Positions 1-8,255 of a DNA stretch of 53,203 nucleotides are shown here, in pieces. The translations under genes and the position numbers were made by a program. The stretch comes from Streptomyces sp. man185 (GTDB lineage Bacteria > Actinomycetota > Actinomycetes > Streptomycetales > Streptomycetaceae). Position 1 is the first letter of the stretch. Every line of letters begins with the position of its first letter. Location: the NCBI GenBank assembly GCA_002551355.1, contig NTHE01000031.1, positions 1 to 53,203 on the forward strand. Direction: 5' to 3'. The notes under the pieces were generated by a model. The model was not told where the DNA came from and did not search any database. It saw only the letters and a list, made by a program, of their open reading frames with translations.

Positions 1-56
1 CGCTCAGCGCTTCGGGGGCCGCGGCCGCCGAGCCACGCCCCGCCGGGACGGCCGCC

Positions 57-1295
57 GTGCCCTCCACCGCCGACCGGATCACCGAGCAGCCGGACCGCAC
101 GGGCGGTCACGCGCGCGCCACGGTCTTCAAGAACGTGCGGCCGTACGGGGCGAAGCACCCCGTCGACCTCACCGTCGTCGACGGGGTCATCAGCGGCGGC
201 CCCGCCCCGCGCGGTGCGAAGGTCGTCGACGGCAAGGGGCGGATCGCGCTGCCGACCCTGGTCGACGCGCACATCCACCCCGACAAGACGGCCTGGGGCG
301 AGCCCTGGGTGACGCGGAACCCGGCGAGCTCCATCGCGGAGTACACCGAGGAGGACGTGAAGCTGTACCACGCGCTGCGTACGCCGCTGAAGAAGCGGGC
401 GGAACGCCTGATGGGCCATGCCGTCGCCCAGGGCACCCGGGCGATGCGGGCCCATGTCGACGTCGCGCCCGCCTACGACCTGGTGGGCGTCGAGGGCGTG
501 GGGTCCGCCCGCAGGGCCCTGCGGCACGCGCTCGACGTGGAGATCGTCGCGTTCCCGCAGCACGGGGTGATCCGTACCCCGGGAACCAAGGAGCTGCTGG
601 AGGAGGCCGCGCGCACCGGGGCGATCGACCGGGTCGGGGGCATCGACCCGATCGGGTTCGACGAGGCGCTGGAGGAGCACCTCGACGTGGTCTTCGGCAT
701 CGCGGACCGGCACGGGGTGGGCGTCGACATCCATCTGCACGAGCGGGCCGCGACGGGGATGGAGTCGCTGCGCGCGATCATCGCCCGCACCGAGGCACTG
801 TCGCTGCAGGGCAAGGTGACGGTCAGTCATGTGTTCTGCGTGCCGGGGCTTCCCGAGCGTGAACTCGACCGGCTGGCGGCCGATCTGGCGGAGGCCGGGA
901 TCTCGCTGACGACGGTCGCGCCCTCCTCGGACCTGGTGCTGCCCATCGACCGGCTGCGGGAGCACGGGGTCGAGGTGGGCCTCGGCTCCGACGGCGTACG
1001 GGACTCGTGGAGCCCCTTCGGCAACGCGGACATGCTGCACCGCTCGCACCTGCTGGCCTGGGTGCAGGACGCCCGCCTGGACGAGGAGCTGGAGGCGGCC
1101 TTCCGCTCGGGGGCCGACGGCGGGGCCCGGCTCCTGGGGCTGCCCGAGGCGGACCTGAAGCCGGGTTCGCCGGGCGACTTCCTGCTGGTGCGCGGCGAGT
1201 GCCTGCCGCAGGTGGTGGTGGACCTGCCGCGGCGCGACATGGTGGTGCGCGGCGGCCGGATCGTGGCCCGGGACGGGGAGCTGGTCGGCCACTGA
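57..1295 (+). CDS. Cytosine-deaminase-like metal-dependent amidohydrolase
   Basis: This is an amidohydrolase-superfamily enzyme of the cytosine deaminase/isopropylammelide amidohydrolase type, expected to be a cytosolic metal-dependent deaminase or hydrolase of a cyclic amide. The metal-binding HxH motif is seen as HIHPDK (H72, H74). HLHE follows at 226-229, SHVF at 257-260, and the GSDGVRD loop at 310-316 carries the catalytic-type Asp312. The length of 412 aa fits the family. The GTG start at 57 is uncertain because the frame stays open to the left edge of the window, so the true start may lie upstream. Nothing next to it shows the substrate. An NCS1-type permease lies in the same window but 38 kb away. 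The family is clear; the substrate is unknown. Confidence 0.85.
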   Translation: MPSTADRITEQPDRTGGHARATVFKNVRPYGAKHPVDLTVVDGVISGGPAPRGAKVVDGKGRIALPTLVDAHIHPDKTAWGEPWVTRNPASSIAEYTEEDVKLYHALRTPLKKRAERLMGHAVAQGTRAMRAHVDVAPAYDLVGVEGVGSARRALRHALDVEIVAFPQHGVIRTPGTKELLEEAARTGAIDRVGGIDPIGFDEALEEHLDVVFGIADRHGVGVDIHLHERAATGMESLRAIIARTEALSLQGKVTVSHVFCVPGLPERELDRLAADLAEAGISLTTVAPSSDLVLPIDRLREHGVEVGLGSDGVRDSWSPFGNADMLHRSHLLAWVQDARLDEELEAAFRSGADGGARLLGLPEADLKPGSPGDFLLVRGECLPQVVVDLPRRDMVVRGGRIVARDGELVGH

Positions 1296-1350
1296 CCTGC
1301 GTATCGGCCGCCCGCTGAGCTGTCTGCCTGTCGGCCGCCGGATCACCCTG

Positions 1351-1716
1351 TTGTTCGCCCTGACCAGCGCGGTGGGGCTGGTCGCCCTGCCGCGCGCGGA
1401 GAAGGCCGCGGGTGCCTACTGCACCGCCGGGGTGACCGCCGAACTCACCTGTCGTGGCTGGCCGTCCGGCGACCGGAAGCCGCATCGGGTCGACGCCGAC
1501 GGGGTGGCGCCGGTGCTGATCGTGGGCACCACCGGCGACCCGTCCACCCTGTGCGAGGAGGCGGTGAGCCCCGCGGAGCAGTTCCCGCGCGGGATGCTGC
1601 TCACGTACGAGGGGGTGGGGCACACCGCGTACGGACGCGGCGATGCCTGTGTCACGGGGCAGGTCGACGCCTGTCTCGTCGACCTCGAACCCGTCCGCCC
1701 CGACGCCACCTGCTGA
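1351..1716 (+). pseudogene. C-terminal remnant of a TAP-like secreted peptidase (alpha/beta hydrolase)
   Basis: From about residue 45 this 121-codon frame matches the C-terminal domain of tripeptidyl-aminopeptidase-like alpha/beta hydrolases: an APVLIVGTTGDPST strand, then LTYEGVGHTAYG with the catalytic-type His, and a final Cys. Intact family members are around 500 aa, so the catalytic Ser domain is missing. The residues before the match (about 1330-1400) read RRITLLFALTSAVGL, which looks like the first membrane helix of a sensor kinase or a signal peptide, so the frame may join two unrelated fragments. I see no convincing ribosome binding site. It is probably not functional. Confidence 0.6.
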
Positions 1717-1737
1717 CCGGCACGGGCTGATTGACCG

Positions 1738-3606
1738 TCAGCTCTGCTGCGCCTCCTCGGCGTTGCGCCAGACCGTCAGGTCGATGGTGATGTAGTGGCT
1801 GGGGTCGTCCGGGCCCGACTTGCCGCGGTAGGTCACCACGGCGATGTGTCCGGCCTTGCTGAGCACACAGATCTGCGACCCGGAGGTGAGCTGTTCGAGC
1901 TCGATCTTCTCGGTGAAGCGGGTCTCCTGGCGGCAGGTCTCCAGCGAGCCCTTCTGCGAGTTGTTCAGCACCACCAGCTTCCCGTTGGCGCTGCCCACCC
2001 GCTCGTCGCCGAAGAGCTCATCACGGTAGAAGTAGAAGTCCCCCTTGCCGTAACTGACGCCGCTGTCGTCGTCCTCCACCGGCCGGGGCGGGTGATCGGC
2101 GAGTTTCAGGGCGTAGTCGGCCGTCACATCGATGCCCTTGTACGAGACCGGCCTGGGGTCGACCGGCTTCTCCCGGGCGTTGTCCCCGGAACCGCTGCCG
2201 CTCGAACCGCCGACGGAGGACGACGTGGCCCGGTCGCCCTTGCCGGACGTGTCGGGGTCGTCCGGCAGCAGGCTGCCGATGACCCCGAGGACGATCAGCG
2301 CGCCGAAGATCGAAGCGGCGACGATCAGCCCGGGCCGCTTCCGACGCGGCGCGGCGGGCTGGAAACCGGACGAGCCCCAGCCCGGCTGCTGGAAGCCGGA
2401 CTGTTGGAATCCGGACTGCTGGAAGCCGGGTTGGGCGAACCCTGACCGCTGCTGGGGCGGCGGGGTGGGGTAGCCCTGAGGGTGGGCGTTCTGCGGCCAA
2501 GGGCCGGGCGGCACGGTTCCCGGTGCCCCCGGTGGGGCCCCAGGGGCTCCGGGTGCGGCCGGTCCGGTCTGCGTGGGTGCGGCGGCCACCGCGTAACCGG
2601 TCGGGGTGTAGTGGCGCCCTCCCGGCGGCGGGGTCGGCGAGGAGAGCTCGGTGGGGGTCGGCGCGACGCTCGGCTGCGGGGGCGGCGTCGGCGCGGGGGC
2701 GGGCATCCGCAGCCGCTCGGTGATCGACCCGGCGACCGCCTGCGGTAGCCAGTCCTCGCCCTGACGCAGGGCTTCGGGCGAGATCTCGTGGCACATCCGG
2801 ATGATGTCGGCCAGGGCCGGGCGGTCGGCCGGGTCGCGGCTGAGGCAGCGGGCGACCAGGGGGCGGAGTGCGTCGGGCAGCCGGCTGAGGTCGGGGTCCT
2901 CGTGGACGATCCGGTAGAGCACCGCGTGCGAGGGCCCGTCACCGAACGCGGGCGCGCCGATCGCGGCGTAGGCGGCGATCTGGCCGAGGGCGAAGACATC
3001 GGTGGCCGGGGTGACGGTGCCGGCCGCCGCCTGCTCCGGCGCCATGAACGCCGGAGTGCCGACACTGACACCCGTACCGGTCAGGGCGGTCGTGTCGGCG
3101 GCCCGGGCGATGCCGAAGTCGATGACGCGCGGGCCGTCGTCGGCGAGCAGGACGTTCGCGGGCTTCAGGTCGCGGTGCACGATGCCCGCACCATGGATGA
3201 CCCCGAGCGCCTCGGCCACCCCGACCGTCAGCAACAGCACACTGCGCAACGGCAGTCCGCCGTGCCGGGCCACCGCGTGCGCGAGCGAGGGACCCGGCAC
3301 ATAGGCCGTCGCCAGCCAGGGCTGCGCGCCCTCGGTGTCCGAGTCGATCACCGGCGCCGTGTACAGGCCCTGCACCCGCTGGGCCGCCCGCACCTCCTGC
3401 TGGAAGCGCCGCCGGAACTCCGGATCCTCGCTGAACTCCGCCCGGATCACCTTGATCGCGAGAGGCCGGCCGCCGGGCGTGTAGGAGAGGTACACCTTGC
3501 CCATCCCGCCCGCACCCAGCACGGCGGCCAGCCGGTAACCCCCCACCACAGCCGGGTCGTCAGCCTTGAGTGGCTGGAACGGATCGCTCGAAGGTGCACT
3601 GCTCAT
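1738..3606 (-). CDS. Membrane-anchored Ser/Thr protein kinase (PknB type)
   Basis: An N-terminal Hanks-type kinase domain carries the glycine loop GAGGMGKVYL (31-40), ATP-binding Lys52, HRDLKPAN (144-151), DFG (163-165) and an APEQ activation segment. It is followed by a long Pro/Gly/Gln-rich linker with short GFQQS-type repeats. A single membrane helix (starting near GLIVAASIFGALIVLG) leads to a Ser/Gly-rich stalk and an extracytoplasmic domain of about 140 residues with two cysteines. The protein should phosphorylate cytosolic targets in response to an extracellular cue. The ATG at 3606 is preceded by GGGGGA at a good distance. No PASTA repeats are visible, so the ligand is unknown. It stands alone, without a phosphatase or FHA partner. 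Confidence 0.93.
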   Translation of the reverse strand: MSSAPSSDPFQPLKADDPAVVGGYRLAAVLGAGGMGKVYLSYTPGGRPLAIKVIRAEFSEDPEFRRRFQQEVRAAQRVQGLYTAPVIDSDTEGAQPWLATAYVPGPSLAHAVARHGGLPLRSVLLLTVGVAEALGVIHGAGIVHRDLKPANVLLADDGPRVIDFGIARAADTTALTGTGVSVGTPAFMAPEQAAAGTVTPATDVFALGQIAAYAAIGAPAFGDGPSHAVLYRIVHEDPDLSRLPDALRPLVARCLSRDPADRPALADIIRMCHEISPEALRQGEDWLPQAVAGSITERLRMPAPAPTPPPQPSVAPTPTELSSPTPPPGGRHYTPTGYAVAAAPTQTGPAAPGAPGAPPGAPGTVPPGPWPQNAHPQGYPTPPPQQRSGFAQPGFQQSGFQQSGFQQPGWGSSGFQPAAPRRKRPGLIVAASIFGALIVLGVIGSLLPDDPDTSGKGDRATSSSVGGSSGSGSGDNAREKPVDPRPVSYKGIDVTADYALKLADHPPRPVEDDDSGVSYGKGDFYFYRDELFGDERVGSANGKLVVLNNSQKGSLETCRQETRFTEKIELEQLTSGSQICVLSKAGHIAVVTYRGKSGPDDPSHYITIDLTVWRNAEEAQQS

Positions 3607-3691
3607 TAGGAAGCATCCCCCTGGTCACGGCAGTCCGGAGCCCGCACGCGCCCCGAAGATCAGACGAGAGCGTACCGAATGACGGGGCGGG

Positions 3692-3958
3692 TCAGGGGCT
3701 GGCCACATCGAAGGTGTACCGCAGGGGCGCGCGGTCCGTACGGGGGTCGCGGCGGTAGACGTACAGGGCCGACACCCGAACGCCTGCGCCGAGGCCTTCG
3801 GGGTCACCGGGGTCTCCGGGGCCGTCCGGCGGGCAGGGGCGGGTCACCTGCAGTATGTGCGGCCGGTCGGCGACCCTCGTGCGCAGCCCGTCGGCCGGGC
3901 CTCCGTCGAGCACCGCGGATTCCCAGCGTGACGCCTCGTTGCTGTCCATCCTGTCCAT
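3692..3958 (-). CDS. Small hypothetical protein, 88 aa
   Basis: A short soluble protein with no signal peptide or membrane segment. The central part is rich in Pro, Gly and Asp, and the C-terminus reads LYVYRRDPRTDRAPLRYTF. I do not recognise the family. It is divergent from the IclR regulator gene, and the only obvious palindrome in the shared intergenic region lies 16 bp upstream of its start, so it may be an IclR target. Coding is supported by open length, position and codon bias rather than by homology. Confidence 0.55.
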   Translation of the reverse strand: MDRMDSNEASRWESAVLDGGPADGLRTRVADRPHILQVTRPCPPDGPGDPGDPEGLGAGVRVSALYVYRRDPRTDRAPLRYTFDVASP

Positions 3959-3973
3959 GACGACAGTTTAACT

Positions 3974-3983
3974 ATTGCGCAAT
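3974..3983. promoter_or_regulatory. Putative IclR operator palindrome
   Basis: The perfect 10-bp palindrome ATTGCGCAAT lies between the divergent 88-aa gene and the iclR-type gene, inside an AT-richer patch. TTGCGCAA-like cores are found in operators of some IclR-family regulators, so autoregulation and control of the 88-aa gene are plausible. This is inferred from position and sequence only. Confidence 0.45.
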
Positions 3984-4083
3984 TCTTGAATGCTCGTGAG
4001 GCCCCCCACGTAGGGCCGGGCGTTTCCGGTGCTTCCTGAGGACGCGCCTTGCCGCACCCCGGCACCGGGTCCATCCTGGTGCC

Positions 4084-4845
4084 ATGGGTGACCAGGCCGG
4101 CCCCGAGCCGACGGTGTCCGTCCGGCAGGACCTCCGGTTGCTGGAGGCCGCGGGGGCACACCCGGACGGCGCCTCCGTCCAGCAGCTGGCCCGGGCGGCC
4201 GGGCTGCCGGAGCTCACCGCCCGGCGGCATCTGCACGAGCTCGCCCGGGACGGCTATCTGGACGAGCTGGACGACGGGGCGTTCAGCCTGCGCGAGCGGG
4301 ACCCCGGGCTGCTGCCCGCCGTCGACGGCCCGGCACTGCAGGAAAGCATCCGCCCCCTGCTGTCCGCACTGCGCGACACCCTGTCCGCCGCCGCGTACCT
4401 GACGCTGTACGACGAGGGCGAGATCCGGGTCCTGGAGATCGTCGACGGTCCCCGGGCCCCGCGGGTGGACCTCTGGGTGAGCTTCCAGGACGCCGGGCAC
4501 GCCACGGCGCTCGGCAAGAGCGTGCTGCGCGAGCTGGACGAGGAGGCGCGCGCCAACTACCTCTCCCGGCACTCCCTGACCGACCTCACCCCCCGCACCA
4601 TCACGCGCCGGGAAGAGCTGCTGCGGCAGCTCGACGCGCCCCCCGCGGGGCCGCTCTCGCTGGACCGGGGAGAGTACTCACGGGGTACGACCTGCGCGGC
4701 GGTGCCGGTGTACAGCGGTGACCAGGTCGGTTCGATCGGCATCTCGTTCCGGTCGGACCGGATGTACCGGACCACCGAGGTCAAGGCGCGGTTGCTGGAG
4801 TCGGCGCTGCGCGTCACACGGCGGCTGACGCTCCCGGAGTGCTGA
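4084..4845 (+). CDS. IclR-family transcriptional regulator
   Basis: The 253-aa protein has an N-terminal winged helix (about residues 14-70, including the ELTARRHLHELARDGYL recognition region) and a C-terminal IclR effector domain. The latter shows the usual GHATALGKSVL stretch and the late ISFRSDRMYR region. It should be a cytosolic dimeric regulator responding to a small metabolite. The ATG at 4084 gives the normal family length, although the ribosome binding site is weak. It is divergent from a small gene across a palindrome and convergent with a DUF1345 gene. The target pathway cannot be read from the context. Confidence 0.88.
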   Translation: MGDQAGPEPTVSVRQDLRLLEAAGAHPDGASVQQLARAAGLPELTARRHLHELARDGYLDELDDGAFSLRERDPGLLPAVDGPALQESIRPLLSALRDTLSAAAYLTLYDEGEIRVLEIVDGPRAPRVDLWVSFQDAGHATALGKSVLRELDEEARANYLSRHSLTDLTPRTITRREELLRQLDAPPAGPLSLDRGEYSRGTTCAAVPVYSGDQVGSIGISFRSDRMYRTTEVKARLLESALRVTRRLTLPEC

Positions 4846-4863
4846 CCCGCCCCCGGCGGCCTC

Positions 4864-5508
4864 TCAGCCGGTGACGATGCCGGCGACCAGGTTGATCGTG
4901 GTGGCCAGGATGCTCGCGCCGAAGACGTACGACAGCAGGCAGTGCCGGAGGGCGACCGCGCGGATCCTGGAGGTGGAGACGTTGGTGTCGGAGACCTGGT
5001 AGGTCATGCCCAGGTTGTAACTGAAGTAGAGGAAGTCGATGTAGCGCGGGGGTTCCTTCGTGTTGAAGTCGATCCCGCCGCCGGGCGGCTGGTGGTAGAT
5101 GTACGCGTAACGGGCCGCGTACATCAGGTGGAGCGCCGCCCAGGACATGAACACGCCGCAGAGCGCCAGGGCGGCCGCCGCGTGGCTCAGGTCCGTGTCG
5201 CCGATCAGGAGCAGCACCACGATCCCGACGAGTCCGGACAGGGCCGCCGTGACGACGACGAGTTCCTCGGCGAGCGGCCGGAACTCCTCGCGCCGGGCGT
5301 TGTCGTGGGTGGCGGCGGCGTCCATCGGCCACAGGACGAGCCATCCCGTGACGACGAAGACGGTCTCGGCGACGGCGATGCCGACGAGGATGCCCAGCGG
5401 CGCGTTGGTGAGGAGGAAGCCGACCAGCACGCCGACGGCGGCTCCGACCAGCGCGGAGCCCGCGAGCCGGGGAACGGCGGGGAGCACGAACCGGCGGTAC
5501 ATGTTCAT
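4864..5508 (-). CDS. DUF1345 membrane protein
   Basis: A 214-aa integral membrane protein with about five hydrophobic helices. It carries the family signature DFLYFSYNLGMTYQVSDTNV, followed by a conserved LRHCLLSYVFG segment. DUF1345 proteins have no assigned function. I chose the ATG at 5508 (MNMYRR) because it gives the family-typical N-terminus. The longer frame reaching 5664 adds a low-complexity Gly/Pro/Ser stretch that would lie in the promoter region of the divergent fdhF-like gene. It ends 18 bp from the convergent iclR-type gene. Confidence 0.8.
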   Translation of the reverse strand: MNMYRRFVLPAVPRLAGSALVGAAVGVLVGFLLTNAPLGILVGIAVAETVFVVTGWLVLWPMDAAATHDNARREEFRPLAEELVVVTAALSGLVGIVVLLLIGDTDLSHAAAALALCGVFMSWAALHLMYAARYAYIYHQPPGGGIDFNTKEPPRYIDFLYFSYNLGMTYQVSDTNVSTSRIRAVALRHCLLSYVFGASILATTINLVAGIVTG

Positions 5509-5741
5509 GAGGGGCCTCACGTGGCTGCCCGAGGGGCCTGAGCCCGGTTCCGCGGGGTGTCCCCCGCAGCCGGGGCCGGACCATGTCAGCGTATGCGCGG
5601 GTGTTCCGGATCGCAGTCCGGAACGGGCCCCCGAACCGACTGGCAGCCCGGAATCACCGGACATAGCCTGCCGGAAGGACCCGTTACACGCCCTATGTCC
5701 ATCGAGCCCGCCGTATCCGCAGGTGAAAGGGTGGAAGTGCC

Positions 5742-8051
5742 GTGAGCACCCACGAAGCGCAGGAGCCCCGGGAGCCCCGGGTCGGTCCCGTCCCCGAGGG
5801 CGATCCGCGGTTCCGGCCCTACCACCATCCCGCCGCGGGCTGGGGAGCGGCGAAGAGCGTGACCCGCTTCCTGGTGGAGGAACGCACGCTGGTGGACGGT
5901 CCGCGGGCCATCATGCGGATGAACCACGAGAACGGCGGGTTCGACTGCCCCGGGTGCGCGTGGCCGGACGACACCAAGGGCCTGCACCTGGACATCTGCG
6001 AGAACGGCATCAAGCACGTCACCTGGGAGATGACGCCCAAGCGCGTGGGGCGCGAGTTCTTCGCCGCGCACTCGGTGACCGAACTGTACGGGTGGAGCGA
6101 CTACGACCTGGAGAACCAGGGCCGACTCACCGAACCGATGGCGTACGACCCGGACTCCGACCGCTACGTCCCGATCAGCTGGAAGGACGCGTTCGAGGTC
6201 GTCGGGGCCGCGCTGCGCGGGCTCGACAGCCCGCACCGGGCGGCGTACTACACCTCCGGGCGGCTCGGCAACGAGGCCACCTTCCTCTACCAGCTGATGG
6301 CCCGCGAACTGGGCACGAACAATCTCCCGGACTGCTCCAACATGTGCCACGAGGCCAGCGGGCGGGCTCTCCAGGCCGCCCTGGGCACCGGGAAGGGGAC
6401 GGTCGACCTCAAGGACTGGGAGTCCGCGGACGCCCTGTTCATCCTGGGCGTCAACGCCGCGTCGAACGCTCCCCGGATGCTCACCGCCCTCGCCGAGGCC
6501 GACCGTCGCGGCGCGCAGATCGTGCACGTCAACCCGCTGGTCGAGGCGGCGGCCACCCGCACCATCGTTCCGCACGACTTCGCGGACATGGCCCTGTTCA
6601 AGACCACCGCCACCAGCACGCTGAACCTCCAGCCGCGCATCGGCGGCGACATGGCCCTGCTGCGCGGCATGGCCAAGGCGGTCCTGGAGCAGTCGGTGAG
6701 CGACACCAAGGCCCTGGACCGTCTCTTCATCGACCGCCACACCACCGGCTTCGAGGAGTACCGGACGCTGTGCGAGGCCACGCCCTGGGAGGAGTTGGAA
6801 CACCAGTCGGGGCTGAGCCGCGCCGACATCCTCAGGGCGGCGCGGGTGTACGAGGAGGCCGACCGCTCCATCGTGTGCTGGTGCCTGGGCCTCACCCAGC
6901 ACGAGCACGGCGTCGACACCGTCCGCGAGATCATCAACCTCCTTCTGCTGCGCGGCAATCTCGGCCGCGAGGGCGCGGGCCCCTCACCCGTGCGCGGGCA
7001 CAGCAACGTCCAGGGCAACCGCACCTGCGGCATCGACCACCGCCCCACCGACGCGTTCCTGGACCGGCTCGCCGAGGCCTGCGGGATCGACCCGCCGCGC
7101 GAACACGGCCTGGACACCGTCCGTACGATCCAGGCGATGCGGGACGGCGAGGTCAAGGTGTTCGTCGCGATGGGCGGCAACTTCGCCCTCGCCGCGCCCG
7201 ACACCCCGGCCACGTACGCGGCGCTGCGCTCGTGTGATCTCACGGTCCAGGTGAGCACCAAGCTGAACCGCAGTCATGTCGTCCACGGCCGCGCGGCCCT
7301 CATCCTGCCGTGCCTCGGACGGACCGAGAAGGACCACCAGCGGGGTGGCGTCCAGAGCACCTCGGTCGAGGACTCGATGAGCATGGTCCACATGTCCGTC
7401 GGGATGAAGCGCCCCGCCTCCCCGCACCTGCTGTCCGAGCCGGCCATCGTCGCCGGGATGGCGCGCGCCGCCCTGCCGGACAGCGAGACGCCCTGGGACT
7501 GGTACATCGAGGATTACGACCGGATCCGGGACACGATGGCCGAGGCCCTGGACGGCTTCGAGGACTTCAACCGCCGGGTCCGGCTGCCGCTCGGCTTCCG
7601 TATCAAGCAGCCCGCCCGCGAACTGGTCTTCCTGACCCCGTCCGGGCGCGCGGAGTTCTCCTCCGCCCCCCTGCCCGACGTCGTGCCCGAGCCCGGCACC
7701 CTGGCGCTCGGCACGATGCGGTCGCACGATCAGTGGAACACCACCATCTACTCCGACAACGACCGCTACCGCGGCATCAGGAACCTGCGCACGCTGGTCT
7801 TCATGAACCGGGCGGACATGCGCGAGCGCGGGATCGCCGACATGGGGCCCGTCGACATCACGAGCACCGCGAAGGACGGCAGCCGGCGGTTCCTGAACGG
7901 TTACACGGCGATCCCGTACGACATTCCGCGCGGCTGTGCGGCCGGGTACATGCCGGAGATGAACGTGCTGTGCGCGCTGGGCGACTACAGCACGCAGAGC
8001 GACCAGCCGATCATGAAGCACGTCAAGATCACGGTGGTCCCGGCCGCCTGA
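5742..8051 (+). CDS. FdhF/YdeP-family molybdopterin oxidoreductase
   Basis: A 769-aa molybdopterin-guanine-dinucleotide enzyme of the FdhF/YdeP type. The N-terminal signature NGGFDCPGCAWPDD (near residues 66-79) is characteristic. A DCSNMCHEASG segment carries the probable Mo-ligand Cys, and the C-terminal MGD-binding domain contains MNRADMRERGIADMG. It has no Tat signal, so it should be cytosolic. The relatives are called formate dehydrogenase alpha-like, but most have no proven substrate; E. coli YdeP is linked to acid resistance. It is monocistronic here, with no FdhD, electron-transfer subunit or molybdenum genes beside it. The GTG start has GGAAG five bases upstream. Confidence 0.88.
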   Translation: MSTHEAQEPREPRVGPVPEGDPRFRPYHHPAAGWGAAKSVTRFLVEERTLVDGPRAIMRMNHENGGFDCPGCAWPDDTKGLHLDICENGIKHVTWEMTPKRVGREFFAAHSVTELYGWSDYDLENQGRLTEPMAYDPDSDRYVPISWKDAFEVVGAALRGLDSPHRAAYYTSGRLGNEATFLYQLMARELGTNNLPDCSNMCHEASGRALQAALGTGKGTVDLKDWESADALFILGVNAASNAPRMLTALAEADRRGAQIVHVNPLVEAAATRTIVPHDFADMALFKTTATSTLNLQPRIGGDMALLRGMAKAVLEQSVSDTKALDRLFIDRHTTGFEEYRTLCEATPWEELEHQSGLSRADILRAARVYEEADRSIVCWCLGLTQHEHGVDTVREIINLLLLRGNLGREGAGPSPVRGHSNVQGNRTCGIDHRPTDAFLDRLAEACGIDPPREHGLDTVRTIQAMRDGEVKVFVAMGGNFALAAPDTPATYAALRSCDLTVQVSTKLNRSHVVHGRAALILPCLGRTEKDHQRGGVQSTSVEDSMSMVHMSVGMKRPASPHLLSEPAIVAGMARAALPDSETPWDWYIEDYDRIRDTMAEALDGFEDFNRRVRLPLGFRIKQPARELVFLTPSGRAEFSSAPLPDVVPEPGTLALGTMRSHDQWNTTIYSDNDRYRGIRNLRTLVFMNRADMRERGIADMGPVDITSTAKDGSRRFLNGYTAIPYDIPRGCAAGYMPEMNVLCALGDYSTQSDQPIMKHVKITVVPAA

Positions 8052-8080
8052 GCGGCCTGGACCTGCCCGCGCGTCGTTTC

Positions 8081-8248
8081 CTAGTCGGACTTCCTGTCCC
8101 GGTCCGGGGGAAGGCCCACCTCCTCGCGGTCCTCCTCCAGGCGCTCGTCGAGTCGCTTCTCGTCCGGGCGGCGGGGCATGCCGCGGCTGTGGCCGGTGTC
8201 GGGGTCGCCCTCGACCTCTTCGTTGGACTTGTGGTGGTGATGGGACAT
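8081..8248 (-). CDS. Small charged His-rich protein, 55 aa
   Basis: Reading the minus strand from ATG 8248 gives a 55-aa, strongly hydrophilic protein. It begins MSHHHHKSNEEVEGDPDTGH and continues through MPRRPDEKRLDERLEEDREE to the TAG at 8081. A good GGAG ribosome binding site lies 10 bases upstream and sits inside the last codons of the Clp gene, 8 bp beyond its stop, so the two genes form one transcriptional unit. No domain is recognised. The HHHH stretch near the N-terminus could bind metal, but this is speculative. Confidence 0.65.
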   Translation of the reverse strand: MSHHHHKSNEEVEGDPDTGHSRGMPRRPDEKRLDERLEEDREEVGLPPDRDRKSD

Positions 8249-8255
8249 CAGTCAC

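Noticed and set aside
5147..7237. A 696-codon plus-strand frame through the fdhF-like gene
   Set aside because: It overlaps two convincing genes, and its composition is typical of an out-of-phase GC-rich frame.
5742..8051. True formate dehydrogenase
   Set aside because: The CPGCAWP signature places it in the FdhF/YdeP group of unproven substrate, and the usual partner subunits and FdhD are absent.
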